From positions 1-22,366 of the IMG/VR virus record IMGVR_UViG_3300022745_000149: DNA of 22,366 nt, one strand, 5' to 3'. Source of the stretch: a virus. Positions 5,741-13,767 of this stretch are shown here, piece by piece. The position numbers and the translations under genes were made by a program. The notes beneath the pieces were generated by a model. The model saw only the letters and a list, made by a program, of their open reading frames with translations, was not told the origin of the DNA and ran no database searches. Numbering within the stretch: the stretch's first letter is position 1; each line of letters begins with the position of its first letter.

Positions 5741-6357
5741 GACAGCGTTATGTTGGCAGTTAGGCCAGTAAAATGAACCCGGAAGCTATCGTCTTGGCTT
5801 GTACTAGAATATGTGTCACCGCTTTTTTTGCAGAACGCACTGCTTCCCATATGTACAACCCAACCATATACGTTGGGTGAATATAGTACTGTTTTATCGG
5901 TATAAAAGTTTACGTATGCGTTACCGTTTGTTTCCCAAAACAAATCTATTTTTCCGTAGATCGTTTCGGTTGAAAGAATTGTAGAACAAGTTGTGTCTGC
6001 CGTTGCATACGTGTAAAGAGTAATGACTATCGAACTTGTTTCTGGATGCGCAAGAAAAGTAGAGTCATCCATTGTTGACCAATATTTAGTTCCGAATCCG
6101 TCTGTATATTGGTATGTTAGATCATACGTTCCATTGGGATTGGTATCCGTGCTGTTTCGATTTGCAGAAAACAACGCACCGTCCTGAACGCAAATATTAT
6201 AGGATATGTCGGCTATTGTTACCGTAACCGTTGCACTTGTCGGAGGACCGCCGCAGCAGCAACAAGTATTTGCGCTACCGTCAGACAATTGGACTCGTCC
6301 AGAACTGTCCAAAATTACATTCCCGCTAGCATCAAGTAGTCTGTCGCCAGCAGCCAT
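5734..6357 (-). CDS. Beta-rich adhesin-like protein with CCCC cluster
   Basis: The 207-aa protein starts MAAGDRLLDASGNVILDSSG, where 'LDASGNVI LDSSGRVQ LSDGS' is a short internal repeat. Next comes a four-Cys run (TCCCCGGPP, residues 31-39), then about 165 residues rich in Thr, Ser, Tyr and Asp that look all-beta. No enzyme motif is seen. ATG 6357 was chosen because it lies 1 nt after the previous stop, with GGTGG upstream; a GTG at 6369 in the same frame is an alternative. Its position at the distal end of the tail block fits a tail-tip, fibre or adhesin protein. That is inference from place and composition. Confidence 0.78.
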   Translation of the reverse strand: MAAGDRLLDASGNVILDSSGRVQLSDGSANTCCCCGGPPTSATVTVTIADISYNICVQDGALFSANRNSTDTNPNGTYDLTYQYTDGFGTKYWSTMDDSTFLAHPETSSIVITLYTYATADTTCSTILSTETIYGKIDLFWETNGNAYVNFYTDKTVLYSPNVYGWVVHMGSSAFCKKSGDTYSSTSQDDSFRVHFTGLTANITLSW

Positions 6358-6358
6358 A

Positions 6359-6997
6359 TTAGCAACCACCCGATCCGGGATACTCGCCAGCGTCCCAAAG
6401 TTTTAGGGTTGTTCCATCGTAGAAGGCCAGGCCGTAGGATGATCCGGCGGTTACTAAACCGTAGGGGCGGGTTTTGGCGAGTGCGACAGATGTGCCAATC
6501 GTTGTACCGTCGAGCGTTTTAACTGTGTACGTGTACGACGCAGCAGACGTTTTAGAACCGTTTGATCCGCCAGTCTGCGTAACGGTCACCGCGAATACTT
6601 GGCTTGCGTTGGCTTGGATAACATAGGCGAGCCTGCGACCGTTTGCGTCAACGTCTGCGAGTGCAACAAGTGCATAGCTATTTGTTCTGATTCCGTGCTG
6701 TGCTGTTCCGGCTTCACGAAAGTAAACGATTGTCAGATTATCGCTCGACGGAACAATAAGATTCCCCGGCAACGATAGATTCGACGAGCGTGAAATATTT
6801 CCAACCAACCCACCGCATAAAACGCCCTTGTAAACGCCCCCGCCTGTTTCCGTTCCAGTTATCTTTGCAACCGCAACGTCGAGCTTAAAATCCGTCTCAT
6901 TGACATTACGACCGCCGCCACCGTTTCCGCCTTGCCCGATCAATTGCGCAATACGATCTCGTGCCGCTGCCGTTGCGTATAGTGGTTGTGCGTCCAT
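6359..6997 (-). CDS. Tail-tip or fibre candidate, unknown
   Basis: The 212-aa protein has an Ala/Arg-rich helical start (MDAQPLYATAAARDRIAQLI), a Gly-rich linker (GQGGNGGGGR, about 21-30), and a beta-rich body with alternating small and aromatic residues, ending KLWDAGEYPGSGGC. The section FAVTVTQTGGSNGSKTSAAS followed by YTYTVKTLDG resembles repeated parts of phage structural proteins placed after the tape measure, though I cannot name the family. It overlaps the previous gene by one base (TAATG) and lies 1 nt before the CCCC protein. Probably a virion surface protein. Confidence 0.8.
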   Translation of the reverse strand: MDAQPLYATAAARDRIAQLIGQGGNGGGGRNVNETDFKLDVAVAKITGTETGGGVYKGVLCGGLVGNISRSSNLSLPGNLIVPSSDNLTIVYFREAGTAQHGIRTNSYALVALADVDANGRRLAYVIQANASQVFAVTVTQTGGSNGSKTSAASYTYTVKTLDGTTIGTSVALAKTRPYGLVTAGSSYGLAFYDGTTLKLWDAGEYPGSGGC

Positions 6998-7902
6998 TAC
7001 TTAGTTAATTGCAGAGCCGAGAATGGTTTTGGGTCGTAAAGTTCGTAGCGAAGAAATATCGCGTTTTTGGCTGACTCGATATTCATGTAATCGTTATTCG
7101 ATGGGGTCGTGTTATTGGTTGATGCCAGTCCAGGCCCGTACTTGTAAGTGTCGGTGTCGTAGACGTGACCTTTACCATTTAAGCGAACAGGCCCGGCCTT
7201 AGTTCCATCTTTGAGGTAAATCTGCAAAGGCTGGTCGCCGTTCGATGTCGTCTTTTGCCACGCCCGCTCGCCAATGTCGAGTATTCGAGTTCTCCAACCA
7301 TCGCGACGAATTGAGATGCGATAAAGACAACGCACCGCCTTTGAGTTGCGGTCTACATCTTCTTCGGGAATGTAAGCGTCGAGAATACCTTGACCAGGCT
7401 GAATTGTTCCATAGCCCGGTAAGGTAAATGCGTCGGAGTTGACGCAATCGGCGTAATCAATTCCAAGTCCGATGTTGTACGACACCTCATAGCGTCGGTA
7501 TTCGTAGACGAGATCGGTATAACGTCGCTTAACTGGATTTTTGAACGGGTCTAGCGATGAATTGGTAATCGCGTTTCCAAGCCGGTCACGATCTACGTCA
7601 ACATCTGACTTCACCTGAATCATTCTCCATTTTGGCGGCGGGAATGAATTTGCATCGAAGCCAGCCAGCGTTTGCGCCGAATACTTTATTCGTACAACAA
7701 ACGTCAGCGGCCCTTTAGGTGATGAGACGTAAGGGTCTTCTGCAATTAATTGCAGGTCAAGATAGTAAGGAGTTCCCTTGAATATTCCGACCGCAGATAA
7801 TGCCTGATCCGCAGTCGTAACACCCGAAACTAAAAACTCACGATTAGCGAATTGGCCTGTTTGCCATTCCGCTTTTGACCAATCTTCGGTTACGTATGCC
7901 AT
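6997..7902 (-). CDS. Distal tail/baseplate protein candidate
   Basis: The 301-aa protein directly follows the tape measure gene and overlaps it by one base (TAATG). In siphophages this slot encodes distal tail or baseplate hub proteins. The sequence mixes beta segments with charged loops: RREYxVSYN-like RRYEVSYNIGLGIDYAD near the middle, a YRISIRRDGWRTRILDIGER stretch, and a KDGTKAGPVRLNGKG segment near the end. No family is recognised with confidence, so the role is inferred from position. Confidence 0.75.
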   Translation of the reverse strand: MAYVTEDWSKAEWQTGQFANREFLVSGVTTADQALSAVGIFKGTPYYLDLQLIAEDPYVSSPKGPLTFVVRIKYSAQTLAGFDANSFPPPKWRMIQVKSDVDVDRDRLGNAITNSSLDPFKNPVKRRYTDLVYEYRRYEVSYNIGLGIDYADCVNSDAFTLPGYGTIQPGQGILDAYIPEEDVDRNSKAVRCLYRISIRRDGWRTRILDIGERAWQKTTSNGDQPLQIYLKDGTKAGPVRLNGKGHVYDTDTYKYGPGLASTNNTTPSNNDYMNIESAKNAIFLRYELYDPKPFSALQLTK

Positions 7903-9200
7903 TACATTAATACCAGTCCGGTAGATTTTGCCCCTTCAACGCCCGCCTTAACACCGTCTTTGATGTAGCCGGGAATTGCGCCCGTAACTAAGCCGATAAG
8001 TTGTTGCATCAAACCGTTTGCTTCTTGTTGCTGGCTTACCATTCGCTCTTGCGCGGATTGAGAAACACCTGTGAGGAATCGGGAGTTTTGGGCTTCCGCT
8101 AATTGTGCCGGTGATTTATCGACATTCGGGCCGAATAGTTTGTCCCAAATCATCGATCCTGCATCAGCACCAAAAGCCTTCAACTTTCCAAGTGCATTAC
8201 CGATTGCGTTTGGGCCTGCATCGTTCTGTGCCTTTTCGAGTAACTTCTGCAATTCTGCTTTAGACGATGCGATTTCCTTGAGGCGTGTCGCAGCGTCTGC
8301 ATTGGCCTTATCAGCAAGTCCTTTTGCGAGTTCACCTTTATCTAGCTTGATCTGGAAATCCTGCGTCATGGTTTGAACCATGCGGGCTGCGGCGGCTTTA
8401 CCTGCGCCGGGCGATTCCTTTTCAGCAATAGCAAGAATGTCCTTAGCCGATTTGCGTGCGCGTTCGGCTTCATCGGATCGTCCCTGCTTGTCCAGATCGG
8501 CTGCTTTTTTCTGCAACTCTAATGCAGCGTTATAAGCCTTGTCTGAACGCTTTTGCATTTCGTCATCGTCGAGAAACAGATTGACCATTGATCCGGCAAC
8601 CTGACCAACTGCTGCGTTCCAGACTTCCAGCACCGATTTCATGTGCGTCTGCAAGAAATCGACGATTGATACCAGCATGTCATCCCATACTTGCAGGATG
8701 TTAGCTTTAGCTGTTAGGAATGCGACCTCCAACGCCTGCAAAGCAATCTTGCCAGCCAATCCCCATTCGCCCGCTAGAATCGCGTTGGTGATTCCCTTGA
8801 TTACATTGCCTACTGATTTAACCGTATCCCATAGATCGCTCACCATTGACGTAATGAACTGAACAATCCAAGGCGACAATTCACCGGCAACCCATTCGCC
8901 GAACGATTTTAGGTAATCCCAAACCGTACCGAATGCGGAAACGCTAACCGCTGAAATTGTGTCGAAGTTCTTGTAAATGAGGTATGCAGCACCAGCTACG
9001 ACTGCACCGACAGCAGCGATTTCAACGCCTGCTGTCAATGCAGATAACGCAATCGCACCAAACCCACCAGACGCACCGCCAGCCGAAGCCGCAGCCGATC
9101 CGATGTCACGGTTAAACCCTTCGACGTTAGCCTTGGCCGAATCAAATGCCGGGCCTGTCTGGTCAAATGCGCGTAGAACGATGTCGAGACTTGATTGCAT
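7902..9200 (-). CDS. Tail tape measure protein (short)
   Basis: The 432-aa protein shows tape-measure features. The N-terminal segment SLDIVLRAFDQTGPAFDSAK is the usual 'i.l.a.D..s..f..a' start. A Gly/Ala-rich hydrophobic region (about 35-75, including ALTAGVEIAAVGAVVAGAAY) follows, then amphipathic Trp-containing helices (about 85-200), and a long Ala/Lys/Glu coiled-coil-like stretch (about 225-345). It sits between the tail chaperone and the distal tail genes, as in lambda gpH. It is short: at about 1.5 angstrom per residue the tail would be near 65 nm. The ATG overlaps the previous stop (TAATG). No lysozyme or peptidase domain is seen. Confidence 0.88.
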   Translation of the reverse strand: MQSSLDIVLRAFDQTGPAFDSAKANVEGFNRDIGSAAASAGGASGGFGAIALSALTAGVEIAAVGAVVAGAAYLIYKNFDTISAVSVSAFGTVWDYLKSFGEWVAGELSPWIVQFITSMVSDLWDTVKSVGNVIKGITNAILAGEWGLAGKIALQALEVAFLTAKANILQVWDDMLVSIVDFLQTHMKSVLEVWNAAVGQVAGSMVNLFLDDDEMQKRSDKAYNAALELQKKAADLDKQGRSDEAERARKSAKDILAIAEKESPGAGKAAAARMVQTMTQDFQIKLDKGELAKGLADKANADAATRLKEIASSKAELQKLLEKAQNDAGPNAIGNALGKLKAFGADAGSMIWDKLFGPNVDKSPAQLAEAQNSRFLTGVSQSAQERMVSQQQEANGLMQQLIGLVTGAIPGYIKDGVKAGVEGAKSTGLVLM

Positions 9201-9604
9201 TAATCAATAACCTTTAGTTTGCGTTTCCACTCTGATTTTTCGCGGGAAATAAACTCGTGAATACGAATTGCGGATTCGGACTGATCAAGCCAACCACCCG
9301 CAACAGGTAGAAAACCTTTATCAGCCATGTCAGACATTCGGAGGGCGTCGAAAGCGTTGTTACCACAGTAGACTTTTGGGCAGCCGATAACTTCGATCTC
9401 TGTACCGTCATCCTGCTGTAGCATGATCGGATTTGATCTATCACGGCGGTCGCGACAATTACCCGGCGTACAATTTGTACACGCCTGGCCTGCCCATATC
9501 CCGACCGCCAATGCTACTTTGATCGGTCTTGCTCCGTGATACCGCCTGAGATTAGAGCAGAAAGAAGAATGCGAACCTCTGCGATGCTTGCCACGTCGCC
9601 GAGC
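9200..9604 (-). CDS. Tail assembly chaperone, -1 frameshift extension (gpGT-type)
   Basis: This frame is in the -1 phase relative to the 97-aa chaperone gene and overlaps its end, the arrangement of lambda G/GT. It has no ribosome binding site of its own; the frame is open back to a GTG at 9631. The canonical slippery heptamer AAAAAAG at 9610-9604 would join the first 68 residues to 134 from this frame. The first part after the slip is very basic (ARRRGKHRRGSH), which looks like a shadow of the other frame, so a slip closer to 9514 may be the true event. The later part looks natural and carries Cys motifs CTNCTPGNC and CPKVYC, possibly a metal site, then FLPVAGGWLDQSESAIRIHE. The product would help wrap the tape measure during tail assembly. 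Confidence 0.7.
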   Translation of the reverse strand, partial: ARRRGKHRRGSHSSFCSNLRRYHGARPIKVALAVGIWAGQACTNCTPGNCRDRRDRSNPIMLQQDDGTEIEVIGCPKVYCGNNAFDALRMSDMADKGFLPVAGGWLDQSESAIRIHEFISREKSEWKRKLKVID

Positions 9605-9807
9605 TTTTTTCCATCTTCCAGCACCACCCACGGCGCAACCGAATCAACGATTGACCGAACAGCCTGACCGCCTCTACCCGATTGCTGCATCTGGTCGAGT
9701 TTGTCCGCCAGTTCTGCGCACTCGTAACAGGTCGGTTGTTTAAGTGTGTACTCAATCTCGCCGGCAAACACTTTGAAATGTGCGCCGGGCTTAAAAACGA
9801 TAGCCAT
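9514..9807 (-). CDS. Tail assembly chaperone (gpG-type)
   Basis: The 97-aa protein lies between the tail tube and tape measure genes, the invariant place of siphophage tail chaperones. It is acidic and helical after a short beta start (IVFKPGAHFKVFAGEIEYTL), with helices at about 26-57 and 70-90 (ASIAEVRILLSALISGG). AAGGAG lies 9 nt before the ATG. A -1 extension frame overlaps its last 30 codons. Members of this group chaperone the tape measure protein and are absent from the mature virion. Assignment is by position, size, composition and the frameshift arrangement rather than by a diagnostic motif. Confidence 0.8.
   Translation of the reverse strand: MAIVFKPGAHFKVFAGEIEYTLKQPTCYECAELADKLDQMQQSGRGGQAVRSIVDSVAPWVVLEDGKKLGDVASIAEVRILLSALISGGITEQDRSK
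9604..9610 (-). other. Slippery heptamer A-AAA-AAG in frame
   Basis: On the minus strand the chaperone frame reads GGA AAA AAG, so the heptamer is in the X-XXY-YYZ phase required for -1 frameshifting (the same heptamer as in E. coli dnaX). The overlapping frame is the -1 frame. I see only a weak downstream hairpin (GCGA...TCGC). It lies 29 codons before the chaperone stop, earlier than usual for G/GT genes. Confidence 0.5.
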
Positions 9808-9831
9808 AATTCTTGCTCCTTCTAAAAATGA

Positions 9832-10767
9832 TTAGGTAAATGCGATTGTGATTGATCCGTTGACCTGTAGTTTCAGATCGTTTTTTGCAACGCCTGATCG
9901 GTCGCCAAGTTTCGGGAACTCTGCGATTTGCAGATTGGTTGCGGTAATCGTTGCGATGTTTCCAGTCGTTGAACCGACAACCGCAACGATAGAACCGATC
10001 TGAGTTGCGGCCCGATAGGTATCGTGCCAGTCTTTCGTTGCGTTCAAGACCGCTTCGGGGTCGATTGTTATTACCGGCATCCGATTACCGATCCAGCCGC
10101 CGATGTAACCGCCAAGCGAATTAGCATCGGGTCGCAGGAATACTTGGTTGCCAAGATCAATCGACATGGTACTGATCTTGTAAGACGTTGACGAATCGAG
10201 CGTGAACGCAGAAGCCTGCGCGAAGATTGGCGAAACGACTTCTTCGTATGTGATCGATGTGAGTTGTGTAGCGTCGTCTGGATTTTTGCTGCTGATTTCG
10301 TGATAGCCGCCCATAAAATCCCATTCGCAGATAACCGGCTTGCCCGATGTGAAACTCATCTTGAGATTACCCATCAGGCCGCGACCGAATCGTCGCAGCC
10401 CATCAGTATTCAGAGCAGCGGATACAGCAGCCCACGAGCTTGTCGTGTTGCTGGTTGCGTACGTATTCGACGACGACGAAGGCATACCAACGGCAGGGAA
10501 CAACTTCGCAGCCCAATTGGGATCTCCGGTTGAACCGTCGCCATGCAGCTTTGTTTTGAACGTGAGCTTTGTCGAATAATCTTCGGGCGGTGAAACGTCT
10601 GTGCCAAGTCCACCATCAGAACGCAGGCGAGGAGTCACCTTGCCGATGATGTCCAAGACTGGATCATCGCAGCGAAAACCGGCATCCGTGTTGATTGGTG
10701 TCGAGTAAGTTCCGTACGTACCCTCGGCCTTTACGGTCAGGGTACGCTTATTGTACATAAGCGGCAT
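9832..10767 (-). CDS. Major tail tube protein
   Basis: The 311-aa protein is beta-rich, with YNKRTLTVKAEGTYGTYST at the start, a typical tail-tube opening in which a short peptide leads to the first strand. TKLTFKTKLHGDGS and GNLKMSFTSGKPVICEWDFM resemble paired strands of tail-tube folds (the latter like 'g.kItwsaGe...vefef.G'), and the end DLKLQVNGSITIAF is a strand pair. It is located just upstream of the tail chaperone and downstream of tail completion genes, which is the tube's place. AAGGAA lies 9 nt before the ATG. The chain would polymerise as hexameric rings around the tape measure. Confidence 0.83.
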   Translation of the reverse strand: MPLMYNKRTLTVKAEGTYGTYSTPINTDAGFRCDDPVLDIIGKVTPRLRSDGGLGTDVSPPEDYSTKLTFKTKLHGDGSTGDPNWAAKLFPAVGMPSSSSNTYATSNTTSSWAAVSAALNTDGLRRFGRGLMGNLKMSFTSGKPVICEWDFMGGYHEISSKNPDDATQLTSITYEEVVSPIFAQASAFTLDSSTSYKISTMSIDLGNQVFLRPDANSLGGYIGGWIGNRMPVITIDPEAVLNATKDWHDTYRAATQIGSIVAVVGSTTGNIATITATNLQIAEFPKLGDRSGVAKNDLKLQVNGSITIAFT

Positions 10768-10779
10768 GTTTAATTTCCT

Positions 10780-11274
10780 TTATGGATTAACGTTTGAATA
10801 GGGAGACTTGTAGGGGTTGTTCTTTTCGGTTGCGAAACGAACAGCGATATTTACTTGCACGACAAATCGACCGCTTGAAGGCATGACAAAGTAGCCGGGT
10901 GATTTAATGATTGTTTCCTGCGCCAGACCGCCGCGATTCAGGCTTGATTCTTGATAGGTCAAAGCCTTTTCAACATCGGCCCGAAATATATTCATTGCCT
11001 TGTCAGGCGGTTCGGTTAAATCTTCTGCGGGGTTGATGTAGCAGTCGATGAAGTACGGTTGTTCCCACCAGTCCTGACCTATTGATTCTTCGGGAACGCG
11101 AATGGGACTACCCTGCCGAACTACCGCAAGACTCTGCCCCGCAAGCGGAGCATTACCGCCCTTTTTAATACGCTCGACCGTTACATCGTTCGCGTATCCA
11201 TTGACCTTGCGAATCGTCTTGAGCGTATCAACTATGTCTTGCGTGATTCGTTCGTTTACTGGTAGGAAGTTCAT
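10780..11274 (-). CDS. Tail terminator/completion protein candidate
   Basis: The 164-aa protein begins NERITQDIVDTLKTIRKVNG followed by YANDVTVERIKKGG, a helix-then-strand start that resembles tail terminator-like proteins of siphophages, and has YFIDCYINPAEDL and GRFVVQVNIAVRF strands that would form the central sheet. The overlap with the gpZ-like gene (TAATG) and its place just before the tail tube match lambda gpU, which caps the tail and joins it to the head. The identification rests on pattern and position. Confidence 0.72.
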   Translation of the reverse strand: MNFLPVNERITQDIVDTLKTIRKVNGYANDVTVERIKKGGNAPLAGQSLAVVRQGSPIRVPEESIGQDWWEQPYFIDCYINPAEDLTEPPDKAMNIFRADVEKALTYQESSLNRGGLAQETIIKSPGYFVMPSSGRFVVQVNIAVRFATEKNNPYKSPYSNVNP

Positions 11275-11993
11275 TAATAACCTAAGTAGCCGGTGATTTC
11301 TTCGTATGCGTAGCTGATGTCGCTGCGTGTAACGTCATCGAACGCCATTACTTGTTGAACCATCTGATCGCGAAGTTCAAACATTGCTTCACGTTCAATG
11401 TCTTGTAGTTCGTTTGGAGTCTTGTTGACGATTGATTTAAGAGACGGGCCAAACGCTTCTGAGATTGGCAACCGTCCTGCGCGATGCCTTCCAGATGTCT
11501 TATCACGTTGCCATACGTTTAATTCTGGATCGTTCGGCATCGTCGAAATAAACGCAGCCGCAAGATGTACCGGCGAACCGCCTCGTGTCGGTTGAGCAAA
11601 TACTCCGCGTTCGTCCTCTCGTGCGCCGTAGTCGATTAGCGGTATCGCCTCGCTGCTGATACTGACCATCGAGTAACCATCCCGCTGCGTTGCATAGGTA
11701 GTCGATACCCGCTTTTCGATTTGTTCTTGCGGTAGATTTACCTCTTTTACGAGACGATCAATAACGCGACGTTTAACCCCATCAGCCGCGTCGTTTAGTG
11801 CCTGCACCGTGTACTTCTGCGGCATTTGCGCGAGCTGATCGAGCTGCGCCAATGTCTGCAAATACGCAGGTTGATCAATAGTGATATAGGTAGCGAGGTC
11901 ACGGAATCGCTGTGCGTTGTCCTGCTGATTCTGGTAAACATCTGCGTCCAGAATCGCATAATCGGGATCGTTCCTATCTACGATGGAGTCCAT
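11274..11993 (-). CDS. Minor tail protein Z-like (tail completion)
   Basis: The 239-aa protein resembles the minor tail protein Z family. The first third is helical (QNQQDNAQRFRDLATYI). ALNDAADGVKRRVIDRLVKE (about 64-83) matches the family's N-terminal helices with 'lN..a...r....r.l...', and GRHRAGRLPISEAFGPSL (about 167-184) corresponds to the conserved 'R.g.rLPi...fGPsv' motif. The last part is a helix rich in Glu/Gln. Lambda Z (192 aa) acts late in tail assembly, near the connector end. It overlaps its neighbours by one base on both sides, so the genes are probably co-translated. Confidence 0.83.
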   Translation of the reverse strand: MDSIVDRNDPDYAILDADVYQNQQDNAQRFRDLATYITIDQPAYLQTLAQLDQLAQMPQKYTVQALNDAADGVKRRVIDRLVKEVNLPQEQIEKRVSTTYATQRDGYSMVSISSEAIPLIDYGAREDERGVFAQPTRGGSPVHLAAAFISTMPNDPELNVWQRDKTSGRHRAGRLPISEAFGPSLKSIVNKTPNELQDIEREAMFELRDQMVQQVMAFDDVTRSDISYAYEEITGYLGY

Positions 11994-12892
11994 TACGTGA
12001 ATGAAACAGTCACGCCATCGCCCATGTTCACTTGATTGCTCTTAGCACCTTGCGAGCAGATAACGCCGTTGGTAAATGTGATCGAAAGAGCAGAATTATT
12101 GTCGGCTTCGATCTTCGATGATGCGCCGTAAATCGTGCAGTTCGTAACCGTGCGACTGATTGCCGATGTAGAGAAGTCCGCAACGCCTGCCGAGTTGACA
12201 TACAGTGTCGTTATCGTCCCGGTCGAGTTGCTAATCAGTTTGCCGGAGATATTCGCGGTCGTAATCGCACCGCTGCCGATTGTCTCCAGTTCGCCGCCAT
12301 CCTGATTGATCGTTGTTGCCGCACAATACAACTTGATCTTGCCTCGCTTCTGGTTGAGCGTCGTCAGCGTAGTACCGCCACCGATAACCAGATAAGCTGC
12401 GTCTCCGTCAACGTGAATCTTCGACCATGTAGTAGCTTCGTTGGGAGCGAATAGTCCAACGCCAACCGTGCCACCCTTGACGCTCAATACGTTGCTTGCG
12501 TGCGTTCCTTTGAGCATCACGCATGGGAAGCCGCTAGAACCAACTGTGCGAGCGTTGTTGTAAACCGTTGTCGTATTCTGGATTGTGTAATAGTCCAACG
12601 CAATCAGCGACGGGCCTGTACCTGATGTCTGTCCATCTGGTTCAAGATATAGATCAACAGTCGTCGCACCGATCTTTAGCGGAGTTGTTGTGCTGCCGAC
12701 GTCATAAGCGTACGAGCGATAGACGCGAATCGACGCCAGCGTGATTGCGGATTGATCTGAACCGACAAGTCCCTGCGTTGCGCGACCATCAAATATGATA
12801 TTATCGCCGGTCGTCGGTGCTGATCCGGCTGACCAGTTTGTTCCAGTTCCGAATGCAGTTGATGTAGTTCCTAGCCATACATTATTTGCCAT
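11993..12892 (-). CDS. Beta-solenoid-like repeat protein, possible head or tail decoration
   Basis: The 299-aa protein opens MANNVWLGTTSTAFGTGTNW followed by SAGSAPTTGDNIIFDGRAT, the 'W.G..s..f.t..NWs.G..Pt.gDn..fd' signature of a repeat family common in planctomycete-type surface and phage proteins. The rest is Thr/Ser/Gly/Asn-rich with periodic hydrophobic positions (LTTLNQKRGKIKLYCAATT, ITTANISGKLISNSTGTITT), consistent with stacked beta coils. It lies between head-tail connector and gpZ-like genes, an unusual place for a fibre, so it may be a head fibre, a connector-associated decoration or an adhesin. AAGGA lies 10 nt before the ATG. Confidence 0.78.
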   Translation of the reverse strand: MANNVWLGTTSTAFGTGTNWSAGSAPTTGDNIIFDGRATQGLVGSDQSAITLASIRVYRSYAYDVGSTTTPLKIGATTVDLYLEPDGQTSGTGPSLIALDYYTIQNTTTVYNNARTVGSSGFPCVMLKGTHASNVLSVKGGTVGVGLFAPNEATTWSKIHVDGDAAYLVIGGGTTLTTLNQKRGKIKLYCAATTINQDGGELETIGSGAITTANISGKLISNSTGTITTLYVNSAGVADFSTSAISRTVTNCTIYGASSKIEADNNSALSITFTNGVICSQGAKSNQVNMGDGVTVSFT

Positions 12893-12898
12893 TGTGTT

Positions 12899-13246
12899 TT
12901 ATCCTTGAACCGGAATCGAGAAATGCCATAAGCCGGAATCTTGACCAACCAGACCGCCAAGCGTGTATGTCTTTGTTGATGAGTCAGATTGACGACCTTT
13001 GATGGTTATCGTTTCTGCGCCAACGATCGGTTCTGCAACTCCGTCTGTGTCGTTCGCGCAAAAGTAAATATCGACCGTTGGCGCAAATGACTGACCGCTG
13101 CCGTAGGGAGCGACCGCGTTGTATGTCGTCAAAACATAAATCTGATCGGTTGTCCCGTCCCGATGTGTGTAAGTTTGAAGCGTTGCACCGAGCGACTTGA
13201 TATGACCAAGCGCATCACTTTCGAGCATTGAATCCCATTCACTCAT
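12899..13246 (-). CDS. Head-tail connector/stopper candidate
   Basis: The 115-aa protein begins with a helix (MSEWDSMLESDALGHIKSLG), then looks all-beta (ATLQTYTHRDGTTDQIYVLT, VDIYFCANDTDG, ETITIKGRQSD, SGLWHFSIPV). Size, fold pattern and position between capsid and tail completion genes suit a head closure protein such as lambda gpFII. The C-terminal KTYTLGGLVGQDSGLWHFSI could also place it in another small-connector family. The overlap with the preceding gene is one base (TAATG). Confidence 0.6.
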   Translation of the reverse strand: MSEWDSMLESDALGHIKSLGATLQTYTHRDGTTDQIYVLTTYNAVAPYGSGQSFAPTVDIYFCANDTDGVAEPIVGAETITIKGRQSDSSTKTYTLGGLVGQDSGLWHFSIPVQG

Positions 13247-13767
13247 TAGTTTCGTATTACCTTGCAGCCGTGTTCAGATAGTTCTTGAATCAGTTGATTA
13301 ACGATTTCGGTCTCTTTCGCCCATCGCGTTTCGCTTCGGTTGTATCCCGCCTCTATCCCGTCCGCGTCGAGTTTCCCCGCCATTGTCATACCGTAGATGT
13401 TGATCGTTTTCGCACCCATACTCGCTGCGTGAACCATTGCTGCTGTCGCAGTGAAAAGCGAATAGTTTATAGTTGGTGACAGATACGGTAATTCCGCGAT
13501 TACATTTAGCGGTTTCGGCCATTTGAAGCCCTTGCGAAGTAATGACTCTTTGCTGTTCTTGCTGGTGATAAGTTCAGGCGAACCCTGAACCTGCGAAGCC
13601 CAATTGATGATTCCTCCGCCGGGCAAGTCGCTGATCCAGTCGAGTGCAACCCAATGCGTAACAGGTCTTAGAATCGCAGCACGGTTGATCCCGTAGACAA
13701 TCCCGTCAACCTGCGGGGCGTTTGCCAGCGACGGGCCGGGGCAAAGGATGGTTACGGTTTCACGCAA
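13246..13767 (-). CDS. MptE-like/DUF115-type Rossmann protein
   Basis: The 173-aa protein has a nucleotide-binding-like opening VTILCPGPSLANAP with the GPSL motif found in the MptE-like group (6-hydroxymethylpterin diphosphokinase-related, also in Maf flagellin-glycosylation proteins). Next come VYGINRAAILRP, THWVALDW and, later, ATAAMVHAASMGAKTINIYG ('a...A...Ga..I.l.G.D' in the family). The usual acidic residue after the last motif is replaced by MTMAG here. The start is uncertain: TTG 13767 has a weak GAG 6 nt upstream, and TTG 13815 would overlap the methyltransferase by 64 nt. It may handle a sugar or cofactor for a virion or cell-surface modification, but no substrate can be read. Confidence 0.75.
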   Translation of the reverse strand: MRETVTILCPGPSLANAPQVDGIVYGINRAAILRPVTHWVALDWISDLPGGGIINWASQVQGSPELITSKNSKESLLRKGFKWPKPLNVIAELPYLSPTINYSLFTATAAMVHAASMGAKTINIYGMTMAGKLDADGIEAGYNRSETRWAKETEIVNQLIQELSEHGCKVIRN

